Assembly (NCBI GenBank): GCA_947652605.1
Contig: OX393577.1
Coordinates: 47,095,494-47,159,493 of the forward strand
Source: Elmis aenea
Taxonomy: Eukaryota > Arthropoda > Insecta > Coleoptera > Elmidae
DNA: 64,000 nucleotides
Direction of reading: 5' to 3'
The position numbers were made by a program, and so were the translations under genes. Below the pieces are notes generated by a model that was not told where the DNA came from, did not search any database, and was given only the letters and a program-made list of their open reading frames with translations. Position 1 is the stretch's first letter, and every line of letters starts with the position of its first letter. Below, piece after piece: positions 13,001 to 23,200 of this stretch.

Positions 13001-13894
13001 AAATAAGATCGGTAGAATTCGCTAAACGTTTTTTTAATTATACCCTTTTTTTGCTACTATTAAACAAAACAAAATTTTTTGCGGCTCACCTTAAGTTAAA
13101 CCTTGTTTTTATGGCCCAAGTTAGCCATTGCGTTTGACACCCCTGGCCTACAGCGTCGGCCTATTACCAAATAACATAACCAAGAAAATAATTGTATGTT
13201 TAAAAAAATATATTTTACTAACATTGTTGATTTATCTTACCCTAGAACCCTCCGGAACGGTAAATAACTCTTCTCGCATATTTTGTAATGCCCGACTATC
13301 CACGAATTTATCTGGAAACGTTTGCAAAATTGACGGAATGTTCATTCGTTGGGTATCAGGACGATGAAGTATGGCCACGGATAGTGCGTAGTTGTATAAA
13401 TAAGGATTCACTCTATCGCGAGAGTAAACCGCAGCGGAGAGAAAATCATTAACAGTGGGCATACCTGAAAATCGTTGATATAAATAACACTTACTTTACT
13501 TAGAAACAAAATAGCACTACTCTCACCCATAAAAATATTTATGAGACTCCCAGCAAGTTGTTGATGTTTAGGTATAAAAACTGTAAAATGTTCTTGACGA
13601 CCCAACTCTAAAATTTCTCCCAAGTCAGGAGGCTGTATGGGTTTAACAACAATTGAAGTTCCTGCATCATCTCCGAAGTGGTCAACATCCTGTGGATTAA
13701 ATTGCTGATATCGATCCGTCTGAAAAAAAAAAAACGAAGACTGTAACATTCGTTTTTCGGTGTGACGGTAGCAGGAAACTTACTAGATAATCATTAGGAA
13801 TACTAAATGTGTCGTTATTTTCACCTTTAGCTGCAAACACTGGCTCTAACGGTCTGTCGAACAAAAGCAGCAAATGCTGTTTCTTTGCCGTCAT
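6971..13894 (-). CDS. Prophenoloxidase (tyrosinase-type zymogen), 5' part, 7 exons
   Basis: This gene encodes a haemocyanin-superfamily prophenoloxidase, the type-3 copper enzyme that oxidises phenols to quinones in melanisation and clotting. Exons read from right to left are 13894-13784, 13719-13527, 13464-13241, 8770-8568, 7623-7371, 7318-7154 and 7099-6971. All junctions are GT..AG and the phases agree, giving 426 residues. Copper A ligands are His209 and His213 in HHWHWH and His238 in YYMHQQ. Copper B ligands are His365 and His369 in HNLGH and His405 in FYAWHGY. There is no signal peptide, as is usual for insect prophenoloxidases. Family members are near 690 residues, so about 260 C-terminal residues (haemocyanin C domain) are missing and probably lie left of the window, beyond the satellite. 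At residue 51 the usual activation-site Arg is His. Introns 3 and 4 are expanded by transposons. Confidence 0.95.
7154..7318 (-). CDS. Prophenoloxidase exon 6 (copper B, first two ligands)
   Basis: Contains PLTEFEGIDLLANVIE and SYYGSLHNLGHIFVGFMHDP. The HNLGH pair supplies two copper-B ligands. Phase 0 at both ends, 55 codons. Confidence 0.95.
7371..7623 (-). CDS. Prophenoloxidase exon 5
   Basis: Reads FERLCNNMSRVQRFINWREP then AYFPKLNS, family-typical sequence between the copper sites. The last codons before the GTAAGA donor are FVTD. No stop or frameshift. Confidence 0.94.
7860..8090. mobile_element. Degenerate end of the mariner-type MITE family
   Basis: Near 7862 the block acagcgccatttaaaaaatc followed by tgcaacaaatg matches the terminus of the element at 39530-41020 with a few mismatches. 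The inner sequence (gattttttgtaact, aggacgttatttg in complement) is also shared. Sits in prophenoloxidase intron 4. Confidence 0.55.
8568..8770 (-). CDS. Prophenoloxidase exon 4 (copper A)
   Basis: Contains REDLGINLHHWHWHLIYP and the third copper-A histidine in FYYMHQQIVAR, followed by a GT donor. All three expected copper-A histidines are present. Confidence 0.95.
8780..9290. other. Prophenoloxidase intron 3, unassigned segment
   Basis: AT-rich intronic DNA. I see a short imperfect inverted pair around 9000-9180 (gataattccac and tggtatta blocks) but no coding segment. Confidence 0.4.
9300..10491. mobile_element. hAT-type non-autonomous element, 1.19 kb
   Basis: Ends CAGGGACTGAGAACGGAACG and, inverted, CGTTC..TTTAGTCCCTG. 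It is flanked by an exact 8-bp direct repeat CTCATAAC (9292-9299 and 10492-10499), the hAT target-duplication length. Subterminal regions are rich in CGAAAACGAAA repeats, likely transposase-binding sites. No long frame inside. Confidence 0.88.
10634..11060. mobile_element. Foldback element with tctactacacaggtt ends
   Basis: cacggtctactacacaggtt near 10641 is mirrored by aacctgtgtagtagaccgtg near 11031. Both ends lie next to ttacacac-type sequence. Inside, a GCGATAAGTCTAAGAACCG block recurs in both orientations. Confidence 0.7.
11201..11395. mobile_element. Short TACAGGGTG-ended fragments
   Basis: Begins tatacagggtgcaccacgac and ends aaacaccctgtatatt, with a second outward terminus (tacagggcgtttcg) near 11326. 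Looks like two short or truncated members of the TACAGGGTG family lying side by side. Confidence 0.5.
11400..11945. mobile_element. Half copy of the 19.9-21.4 kb foldback element
   Basis: From accgcagacaaatagtaacc to gggacaccctgtatatt this matches, with modest divergence, one arm of the element at 19902-21413. Only one arm is present, so it is a solo-arm remnant. Confidence 0.75.
12238..12876. mobile_element. Nested foldback elements
   Basis: Outer ends acacaaggtatgcc and ggtataccttgtg are inverted. Nested at about 12330-12786 is a second foldback, whose arms share gatctatgttttaagagcaac and gcgctatcgataaaaaacaa blocks with their complements, ending in gtgacatcctgtatatg. The plus-strand frame at 12298 is arm sequence, not a gene. 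Confidence 0.65.
12903..13145. mobile_element. 243-bp hAT MITE
   Basis: Termini CAGGGGTGTCAAAA and its inverted form GTTTGACACCCCTG are flanked by an exact 8-bp duplication GCCTACAG (12895-12902 and 13146-13153). It lies about 100 bp from prophenoloxidase exon 3. Confidence 0.92.
13241..13464 (-). CDS. Prophenoloxidase exon 3 (N domain)
   Basis: Carries RDRVNPYLYNYALSVAILHR and FPDKFVD, hallmarks of arthropod prophenoloxidase, and ends PEGSR before a GTAAGA donor. Phase 0 exit into a 4.5-kb intron filled with transposons. Confidence 0.94.
13527..13719 (-). CDS. Prophenoloxidase exon 2 (pro-region and N domain)
   Basis: Opens with TDRYQQFNPQDVDHFGDDAG. In family members this segment usually contains R-F-G, where the activating protease cuts; here it reads H-F-G with His at residue 51 (codon CAC). 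It then runs through FTVFIPKHQQLAGSLINIFM in the haemocyanin N domain. The donor splits Gly102. Confidence 0.93.
13784..13894 (-). CDS. Prophenoloxidase exon 1 (residues 1-37)
   Basis: Starts MTAKKQHLLLLFDRPLEPVF and ends NDYL before a GTAAGT donor. The first Met fits the family start, with a cytosolic-type N-terminus and no hydrophobic leader followed by a cleavage site. Phase 0 exit. Confidence 0.93.
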
Positions 13895-14466
13895 AATGTT
13901 AAAGAACTTTTATGAACAATCACAAATGCACTGTGTTAAGTTAAAAAAGTAATGATTTCATTTATTTTTTTATGGGTATTTATCCCTCCTGATAGCGATC
14001 TTAATGGTAATGGTTTATAAAAATGGGAAGTGGTTTGCGCTTGTGAATCAATAGTTTTGTTTTTAAATGTTTACTGATTAATAAGTTGCAGTTATAATAC
14101 CACATCCTTCTTATTTAGCCATTAATTTTTGTAGTTGTCGTTGTTTTGTATGTACAAATTACTATTAATTTTAATTGAGATAATCAGCTTGTATCACACA
14201 GTCTAGACAAGATAGAAAAGAGTCCTTGGTTAGGATAATAAACATATACACAGGCTGCTCCTTATTTATAGTTTATGCATTAGGCCAGTTAAATGGGAAA
14301 AAATATGTAAAGATATTTTGTTTTTTGAAAGGATTTGGTTTTGTTATCGGTATCAAGTGTGACACCACGCCTGAGATCAATTATTTTATTTTACTTCAGT
14401 GTTATTTCATTTACTTTTAAATGAATAACATTACAACAAATAATGATGCATCAATTACTGGGTCTA
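13895..14466. other. Upstream region of prophenoloxidase
   Basis: AT-rich sequence 5' of the prophenoloxidase start codon. It should contain the promoter and 5' UTR, but I cannot place a TATA box or initiator with confidence. Confidence 0.4.
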
Positions 14467-15042
14467 GGAACATTCTTCGCCCACATTTCTTCGCCCAAAA
14501 TTCTTCACCCACAATTCTTCGCCCACAATTCTTCGCCTCCACAATTCTTCGCCGTCACAATATTTCACCGCATATAAACATACCACAAATTTTGTTTGTA
14601 AATGTGATTGTATTTATTTATAACGTAATTTTTACAGATTATTTTACAATGGCCTAAAATTTTTTCTTGTATATTAATACTTCTTCTCTTAATATTGCTA
14701 CATAAGTACATAAATAGCGTATGTTGTGATTTTTAAGCTTGTTTATGTTATTATACAAGTAGTATGATTAAAAATTAAATTAAACCAGCCTGACCTAACC
14801 TAACTTATTCTTATGTAAAATAATCTGTAAAAATTACGTTATAAATAAAAACAATCACATTTACAAACAAAATTTGTGATATGCTTGTATGCGGCGAAAA
14901 GTTGTAACGGCGAAAAATTGTGGCTGCGAAAAATTGTGGCGGCGAAAAATTGTGTAGGCGAAGAATTGTGGGCGAAGAATTGTGGAGGCGTAGAATTGTG
15001 CGCGAAGAACTGTGGAGGCGTAGAATTGTGGACGAAGAATGA
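14467..15042. mobile_element. Foldback element with minisatellite arms
   Basis: Left arm is a run of about 14-bp units, ttcttcgcccacaa, repeated with variation from 14470 to 14560. The right arm (14895-15035) is the complement, gaagaattgtgggc units. Inner arms (acaaattttgtttgtaaatg) also pair. Arms built from short tandem repeats are unlike the other foldbacks here. Confidence 0.75.
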
Positions 15043-15530
15043 TCCGGACACGAGCAACAGGAATTAAAATCTTGGGACAGACGCGTTTGAGTAGTTACGA
15101 ACCAATCACCGAGAAATGTACAGCCAATCGAAAAATAAAGGAGTTTGTTATTAAAATTGTTGTATACTGGCTGGTTAAAGTTTTAAAATACTACACAGGG
15201 TGTTTCTTGTGCCTGGTAAATTTGGCTTAACTTTTAACTCGATTGTCAATTTTGTTACGTAAAGCACCTTATTTTTACAATTACTTATCAATAATTTAAT
15301 TGTCTTTCAATTTCAATTTTGAAATCTATTAAGTCTGAAAGTAATATGTCTGTAGATATTGCGACTTTCTTGATAATTTACGAGTACAAACACAACATTT
15401 AATAAAATTAACTACTAAAAATTTGTTTTGAATGTCAAATACATTCCTTATTTACCTTTAAGCTGTATTTTAACTAGATAATACCTGAGCTATCTAATAA
15501 TTCGCTTTGGCTGGGATACTCGGTATAGCG
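15043..15530. other. Intergenic DNA with one orphan transposon end
   Basis: Contains tacacagggtgtttcttgtg near 15191, a single TACAGGGTG-type terminus with no mirrored partner. No gene seen. Confidence 0.4.
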
Positions 15531-15970
15531 CAGGGATGGCAAATAGGATTTGATCAGTGTGCCAAAATAACATAAAATTTAATACAAATTTTTCCCCGTG
15601 CCAGCAGCGTATTCAACACGGGTTAGGTTAGACCGCTGGTGACTTTTCCAAAAAAAAAACTAGTTAGGTTAGACCGCTGGTGACTTTTCCAAGAAAATGC
15701 CTTTTCCAAAAAAACTAGTTAGGTTAGACCGCTGGTGACTTTTTCAAAAAAACTAGTTAGGTTAGACCGCTGGTGACTTTTCCAAACTAGTTAGGTTAGA
15801 CCGCTGATGACACAGAAAAAGATACTTAGCCTACTAATTAAAAATAACTAAAACGTGTCAAAAAAGTTTAAAATTTTAAAAACAAATTTATTCATACAAT
15901 TCTTTAGGGTGCCATCGAAAATCTCTCGCGTGCCAACTTTGGCACGCGTGCCACCTATTTGCCATCCCTG
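15531..15970. mobile_element. 440-bp hAT MITE with internal tandem repeats
   Basis: Termini CAGGGATGGCAAATAGG and the inverted CCTATTTGCCATCCCTG are flanked by an exact 8-bp duplication GTATAGCG (15523-15530 and 15971-15978). Confidence 0.93.
15610..15812. repeat. Tandem repeat inside the hAT MITE
   Basis: Five copies of a unit of roughly 35-60 bp containing gttaggttagaccgctggtg followed by acttttcc and a variable A-run. Confidence 0.85.
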
Positions 15971-16059
15971 GTATAGCGTATATGTAAGTTTATGAAGACA
16001 TTATTCAAGTATGTTCATATGCCCGTACACTTTTATATACCTTAGCTAGAAACAAGGTT

Positions 16060-16210
16060 TAATAATAGAATATTACGTCACAAAAGTTGTAAGAAGCATA
16101 TTACGCACGAGTGGAAAAGTATCGCACGGGGCCGCGTAGCGGCGAGTGCGTATTTCCACGAGTGCGTAATTGCTTTACAACTCGTGTTTTGAAGCATGCT
16201 TTTTCTACGA
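16060..16210. repeat. Imperfect palindrome
   Basis: Blocks attacgcacgagtgga and tccacgagtgcgtaat face each other around cgcacggggccgcgtagcgg. The outer pair gttgtaagaagcat and tttacaac also matches loosely. Could extrude as a hairpin; probably a MITE remnant. Confidence 0.6.
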
Positions 16211-16299
16211 TCACATAATACATACGATTATAACGGCTTTTTGGCTAATATACACATGTAATTATGTCAATTTTGACGTAACCCTACTTTGAGGTTTCT

Positions 16300-16860
16300 A
16301 GACAAGTGCGCGTTTTGCTTACCGTGCGGTATAACCATTATAACACACTTACTATTTGCATGCAGGCAGTGTTTGACGTAAGCCTACTTTGACATTTCTA
16401 GACAAGTGTGCGTTTTGCTTGCCGTGCGTTATCTCACTTACTTTGTATACAGGCTGTGCGGAAAGAGTCATTTACATTAGTGGTAGTAGAAACAGTTATT
16501 TACACAACAAGTGAGCAAAGTACTTCTTTTCTCGTGAGACGGCAGTTGAACGAGAAACGGTACTTTGCTCACGAGTTGTGTATTGCATTTTTCTCACAAC
16601 CGTTAAAAAATGCGAGTAAAAGCAAAACGTTAATATTAAACATAACCTTAAAATGTCAGTTGTGTATTCGACACGATTGACAGTTTCGCTGTCTAAAAAC
16701 GCTATTACCAGACGTAACCATGACGTTACCACGACATTGCAATTCATTTTGCTCTCTAGAGAGCAAAGTGATTACTTTGCTCCCTAGAGAGCAAAATGTC
16801 GTTTTGCCCACTATTTTTGATAAGGTAATGAGAATATTTTTCAGCGGTTGTGAGAAAAAT
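16300..16860. repeat. Cluster of short inverted repeats
   Basis: Includes tgagcaaagtacttct facing ggtactttgctca near 16510-16570. The tgctctctagagagcaaa hairpins lie near 16750-16795. Outer blocks ttctcacaaccgttaaaaaa (16591) and cagcggttgtgagaaa (16842) are also inverted. Probably a degraded foldback element. Confidence 0.55.
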
Positions 16861-17086
16861 ATATTTAACCATAGTACTAATAGCAATTTAAATTATATTT
16901 TAGCAATCTGAATTATAATTTTCAACAAAAAACTAATTGTGATTGCAATAAACTACCAACTTTCAAAATTGTTTGATTAATCCAAGTGTACTGGACCTAT
17001 GAAATAAAACAGGATAATTTTCAAAGAACGTGTAGTATATTCTAAAGTTTTAACATTTGTATAACTATACAATCACATAGTTTCTC
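16860..17086 (-). other. 3' flank of gene C, shared with gene D
   Basis: atatttaaccatagtac, tagcaatttaaattatatt and taccaacttt recur in the same order at 56843-57057, downstream of paralogue D. The duplicated segment therefore extended past the stop codon. I do not see a confident polyadenylation signal. Confidence 0.65.
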
Positions 17087-17279
17087 TTAGGGTCCGTATG
17101 GTGCATTTCCATACAGTTTGAAAAGACTTTCCCAAAAATCAAAGGCTTCTTCGTAGGGATAATATCTTTCGGTAACATTTCTGTCTATATCAAGGTACAC
17201 TATGTTGTCGTGCCCTTGGCTGGTCACCATTCGCCATTTTTGGTTGTCAAAAATTTGATGCACAAATGGAGTGGGATTC
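17087..17279 (-). CDS. Gene C exon 11 (C-terminus)
   Basis: NPTPFVHQIFDNQKW through YLDIDRNVTERYYPYEEAFD to YGNAPYGP and a TAA stop, the normal carboxylesterase C-terminus. Confidence 0.93.
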
Positions 17280-20200
17280 CTAAACATAATAATGGTATTA
17301 TGTATTTGGCAACCAGAATGTAATTTTATATTTCAAAAGCATTGGCTATTTATGTAGTAATAAATAAAAAGTATTTGTTATGTTATTATTAAAAAATGTA
17401 TCATAAAACGTGTGGACGTATTATATTTGTGAATTATTACCCTCGAGCTGCAAAATTTGTCCATAATTTTACCATTTTGATGATCATTGATTGATCTGAT
17501 GGAGACAAGTTTGCGTAGTTTCTCTTTTTTTTCATAAAAAATAGATAAGGCAGCTCTTCTCCATTAGCAACAACTAAAATTTAAACATGAATTATTGCTC
17601 TCTAATTTAAGGAAAATCGTGTCTTACCAGAAAATTATGTATAAAAATATAAACATTTTGACTTCACTATAATAAAATGGTGTGGCCACGAAATGACTTT
17701 CGCCCTACATTTTGTGTATAAGTGCGTGTGTATTTGTATGATAAAAACTTTAAGGCTAAGGTGCCGCTCCAAACATTTACATTAACCTCTTTTTGTGTAA
17801 ATGGCGTAGATTGCATTTATCAAAATGACGTTTCATGCGACTGCTTACGACATACCAACCAGGGAAAAATATTTCGTTGGTTTTTGATCAGAACGAAAAC
17901 AAAATATTTCTTTTTCGTTCTTTACGTTCCCACTCATAAAATTTCGTTTTCGTAAAACGATATTTAATAAACGGTTTTATCTTTTTTTTTTAATCACGAA
18001 GTCGAGGACCTATTTTTTCATAGTCACCGCACCCTGTTTTTACAAAATTCAGAGCAGAGGACTTTATAAAGAACGATCGCTAAATGTCATAAGGACGGTG
18101 TTGGCAACCCTATTAATACGATGAAACCTCAATTATTCGAATATCCGATTATTCAGATTATAAATACTTCGTATGTATTAATTTGTAAATCAGCATAGTT
18201 CGCCTTTAAATAAAAACAAATTTGACATGATTATTTTGTACTTTTGGTAATAAATGTGAGATATAAAATGTTTGTGATGAATTTTAAAGTCTATTTACAT
18301 TTTTGGTTCTGTTTCTTAGCAATTGTTGGATCTGGTAAATTTTAAACGGCATAATTTAGACTGGTTTTATAGTAATAAATTAGATTTAGTACGTCGGCGT
18401 TTTATTAGCACCTCTTGCAGCTACGACCCCCTTCAACTAAGCTAACCCGACGTCCGTAATATACAGGCCGGCACCTTCAATAAGTGACGTCACAAGAGCA
18501 GGCCCAAGTTTAAAGCTAGCGATACAACGGAGCCATACGAGAACAACAGAGCGCTCTCAGTTTCATCATCAAATTAACACTTTAATATTTAAGATAGAGA
18601 AACGGTCGAATTGCCAAAAATGTGCAGTTTTTTGAGCTAAACTCAGAACCGTTTTCAAAAATATTCCATCATTTCAGGTTTTCGAGTTATTGAATAAAAA
18701 GTGTTTGTCATGTTAATAATGTTTCATATCTCCGTTAATTGTTGTAGATATCGGAAATATTTATGAAGATTATTTTTAGATATTTTTGTGTTTAATTTGA
18801 TTATTCTAAAAAAAACAATTTTATGCTCGTCGTTAAAAAGTTATGACAAAAACTTACCTTTTTTTAAATGGGAGCGATAGTTGGCTATAACCTATTTAAA
18901 TTCCTTATTTTTGTTCTCATTCCAAATATAAAAGGGTTGATGTGTTTATTTTCAATAATACGCAAGTCACAAAGGTTTTTTAGTTTTTTTTTTAAAGAAA
19001 ATCATAGGCTGTGAAAATAAAAAAAAAACTAGTTGTAAAACCTTGTAAAACTCATGTGGTACAAGTTACCAAGGTTTTTTAATTTGTTGTTGAGATAAAC
19101 ATCAAAAATTTTTGAACATAAGATAAACAGCAATATACTTTACATTACTGCTGATTCCGACTATGTTGTTGTTATCTTATGTTCAAATATTTACAATGTT
19201 TATCTCAACAAAACCTTGGTAACTTGTACCACATGAGTTTTATAAGGTTTTACACCTTGTTTTGTTTTTGTTTTCACAGCCTACATAATTTTCTTAGAAA
19301 AAAAAACTAAAAAACCTTCGTAACTTCCGTATTATTAAAAATAAATACATTAACCCTTATATATTTGGAATGAAAAAAAAAGGAATGTAAATAGGTCATA
19401 GCCAACTATCGCTCCCATTTAAAAAAAGGTAAGTTTGTGTCATAACTTTTTAACAGCGCCGGTAATTTTTTTTTTTTTTTAGTATAATCAAAGCGTGCGC
19501 GCCCCTGCGCTTTTTCTCGTTCGTGGTCCGAATTTAACTCGAAAGTGGGATTGTTTGGTACGTACTTGTCAGGGAGGGCGAGACAATTCCGAATCGGTAC
19601 GACACATATGCGAAAAGGTCGAATCGGAGAAGGTTCGAGCGTTTAAACGTTACGTCAAAATGTCAAATTGTCTAATTTTGACGAAATTCTCGCTCCAGAC
19701 GACCCGATTTAAATGTTGCGTGTAAGATTTTGGCACGTTTTCCTCAATATCTTTTCCGGACGATTTGTTTGGGAATTCTTATATAGCCTATCTTCTTCCC
19801 ATGGTCCTATAGATTGTCTATGCCAAATTTGGTCAGGATCGGATGAATGGTATAGGAATGCATAAAGGACATACAAACATACATACATTCATTTTTATAT
19901 ATACAGGGTGTCCCAGATTACATTTCCAGCATGGGGATCTCGCTTATTATAAGAGATACAGGTTTGTTTAAATTAGATGAATTATTCCTTGGTATGAGAG
20001 GAGCCACAATCAATTTTTAAAAGTACAAAATACGTCGTGCTTCAGATGTTATAGCAAAAAATATGAAAATGTTGAATTTCTTTTTCCTCTCATAACTTTT
20101 TTGTCTTAATCATTAGAACAATTTTATTTGTACTTTCTTAAGGTACTTTTTAATGGAAAATGTAACTGTTATTTTAGATTATTTTTAACAGCTACCATTT

Positions 20201-23200
20201 TTGAGATATTAACCCTAACTTCATTTTTTCTTATGAGCCGCGAACTTGGCTATGGAATAGTTTAATGTGCTTTTTTTTCCTCTTTAAAATGAGATATTAC
20301 TTGTTACATTTATTTTTATAAATAAGTCACAAAATCAAGGAAAATCCCTGTGTACCCATCACTTATCAAGCTATCTATGAAAATAAAAACAAAAAACAAC
20401 TAATTAAATGTCATATGACAGTTACCGTTTGTCTGCGGTAGCATTTATTAGAATTTCACATTATTGTTGTGTAATTCGATAGTTTTTGTCGTAATTGTTA
20501 AAATTACTACATTTAAAAATAGCAAAAAATTTGACATGTTGAGATGCTACATTCTTTGCCATACAAACTGTGTAGAAGCTGAGCGAATATACTTAGAGCT
20601 ATATCCCGAGAAAAGGCAACGAAGGATGCGTAATTACAAAAGTTTGGAAATAAATTTAAAAGTATATGGTTTTTTCGACAAACCAACCAAAAATTCAAAA
20701 CAAATCAATAATTAATTAGAACTATTTATTTTACACAGTTTTTATTGCAAATAATGTGGCATTTCAACATATAAAATTTTTAATTAGTTTTAAATGTGCC
20801 TATTATTTATATGATAACAAATTTGCTACAAAGATGATGGAATTACACAACAATACTAAACATTCTAATAAATGATACCGCAGACAAATGGTAACTGTCA
20901 TTTGACATTTAATTAGTTGTTTTTTGTTTTTATTTTCATAGATAGCTTGATAAGTGATAGGTAAAATACGATTTTTCTTGATTTTGTGACTTGTTTATAA
21001 AAATAAACGTAGCAAGTAATATCTCATTTTAAAGAGAAAAAAAAGCACATTCAACTATTTCATAGCCAACTTTGCGGCTCATAAGAAAAAATGAAGTTAG
21101 GAGTAATATCTCAAAAATGGTAGCTGTAAAAAATAATCTAAAATAACAGTTACATTATCCATTAAAAAGTACCTTAAGAAAGTACAAATAAAATTGTTCT
21201 AATGATTAAGACAAAAAAGTTATGAGAGAAAAAAGAAATTCAACATTTTCATATTTTTTGCTATAACATCTGAAGCACGAGGAATTTTGTACTTTTAAAA
21301 GTTGATTGTGGCTCCTCTCATACCAAGGAATAATTCATCTAATTTAAACAAACCTGTATCTCTTATAATAAGCGAGATCCCCATGCTGGAAATGTAATAT
21401 GGGACACCCTGTATAGATAACACCCGTCAGGTGCAAAAACACCACTAGTTTGCCAAACCATAGACATAGATCATCAACGTCAAATATCATATTTTTAAAC
21501 TGTAAAAATGATTTGGTTATTACGAGCCCTTTTTTTGTCCAATAAGGGTATACTATTTATTGATGATCCAATCAACAAATTAGAAAGAAAGAATATCTGT
21601 ACCATTACTTGTGTTGCACGAAATGCAAGTATAACAATAAAGTTGTTAATAAACATATGGAGAAAATGAATTCACTTATTTCAAGTGAGATCTTTACTGC
21701 CATGGAGTCTGCCCAGCATAGACGGCAAATTCGCGTTTGTGTTCAATAAAAATAAAAACTAAATAGTGATCAAACCGGTTAAAACAGGTTTTAGAAATTA
21801 TTTATTTTGTTTTTGTTCTTGAACAAAAATGATAATTTCGTTTTCGTTTCTGTACTTATAAAAATTTCGATTCATTTCGTTTAACGTTTTCGTTCCGTTC
21901 TACGTCCCTGTTTGTACTAACACAGTTTTTATTAACATTTAAGAGAGTTATAACAAACTGCATTTATTTAAGCATGTAGGTTGTGGTCAACCTATATCCT
22001 GTATAGTTTAAGGAGCTGTTTCGAAAAAAATTAAATGAAAATTTTTACACGTTTTGGTATTTTACGATAGACCTTTATTAAAATTCCCAACATAGCCTAC
22101 ATTTTTACGTAAAATATTACCGTATTTGGTTTATTTTTGATTAATATTTAAAGGTCAAGTTATAATTTGGATATCAACTGAACGCACGCTTTTTTTATAC
22201 AACTCTTATGGCTCTATCGAAAACGTATTACAAAAATCTGCAATTATAATATGTGGCGCATACCCCTACACACAGACGTCATCGCAAAAATAGTCAAAAC
22301 AGGTTCGATGGACCTTAAAATGTGTAAATCCGACAAAATTACGAATTCATACATTTTTAAAATAACAAAACTTTTGTATTTTACGCTTTGCGTAAGTAAA
22401 AATAAACCGTATGTGCGTTGATCTATAAAATATTGTTTTACTTGATGTTTTAAAAATTCTTAAATCAAGAAGCTGTACTCAATAAATTAATGGATTTATT
22501 AATGAGACAAGTAATGTACGTAAAAGATCAACAAAATTTTATACATACATCACCATATGAACAAATATTTCAGGAATAAAAAAATATGTTTGTTTACACA
22601 AAACAGTCACAGCATCATTCAAAATGAGAAGTGAAATATTTTGAAACTTACCAGAGCGACCTTCAGACCCAAGTGCTCCATTGTAAGAGAATCTGTAAAG
22701 ATACACTGACGTGTGCTGTCTTAGCAGATCCACATATTTTAAAATTGGTCCATAAAAGTAGTTGTCACCTAAATACTGAAATACATACAAATTAAAAAAA
22801 AAAAACATAAATGTCTACATGTGCAATTTACCTTAATTATATTATCAGCACATACAGAAACTGGGCAACTTCCAAAGTAAAAGTCTTTAATCATTGAACC
22901 CAACTTTGATCTTACTGAGGAATCAAACACATTCATACTCGGTGGTACAAAAAGGGTTGGATCAACATCGAATACAAGAAACAAAGGTCTTATAAAGCTC
23001 ATGACTAAAATTTAAAAAAAAAAGTACAGTTAAGATATAATTTAAAAATTAACAATGCTACGTAGCCGCGTTTTTGTGGAATACATGAAATATCAGATAT
23101 GATAAACGATATAAATACATTCGATTCCACGAAAATGGGGTCACCTTTGTTAAGGGTATTTTACAGTGACACTAGCGTCGTGACACTAGGTGCCGTGACA

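Noticed and set aside
16408..16911. Several 60-90 residue frames on both strands
   Set aside because: All overlap a cluster of inverted repeats and mirror one another; no family marks.
22539..22808. Frame extending exon 9 of gene C into a longer protein
   Set aside because: Sequence beyond the GT and AG sites does not match the family, and the paralogue diverges exactly at those sites.
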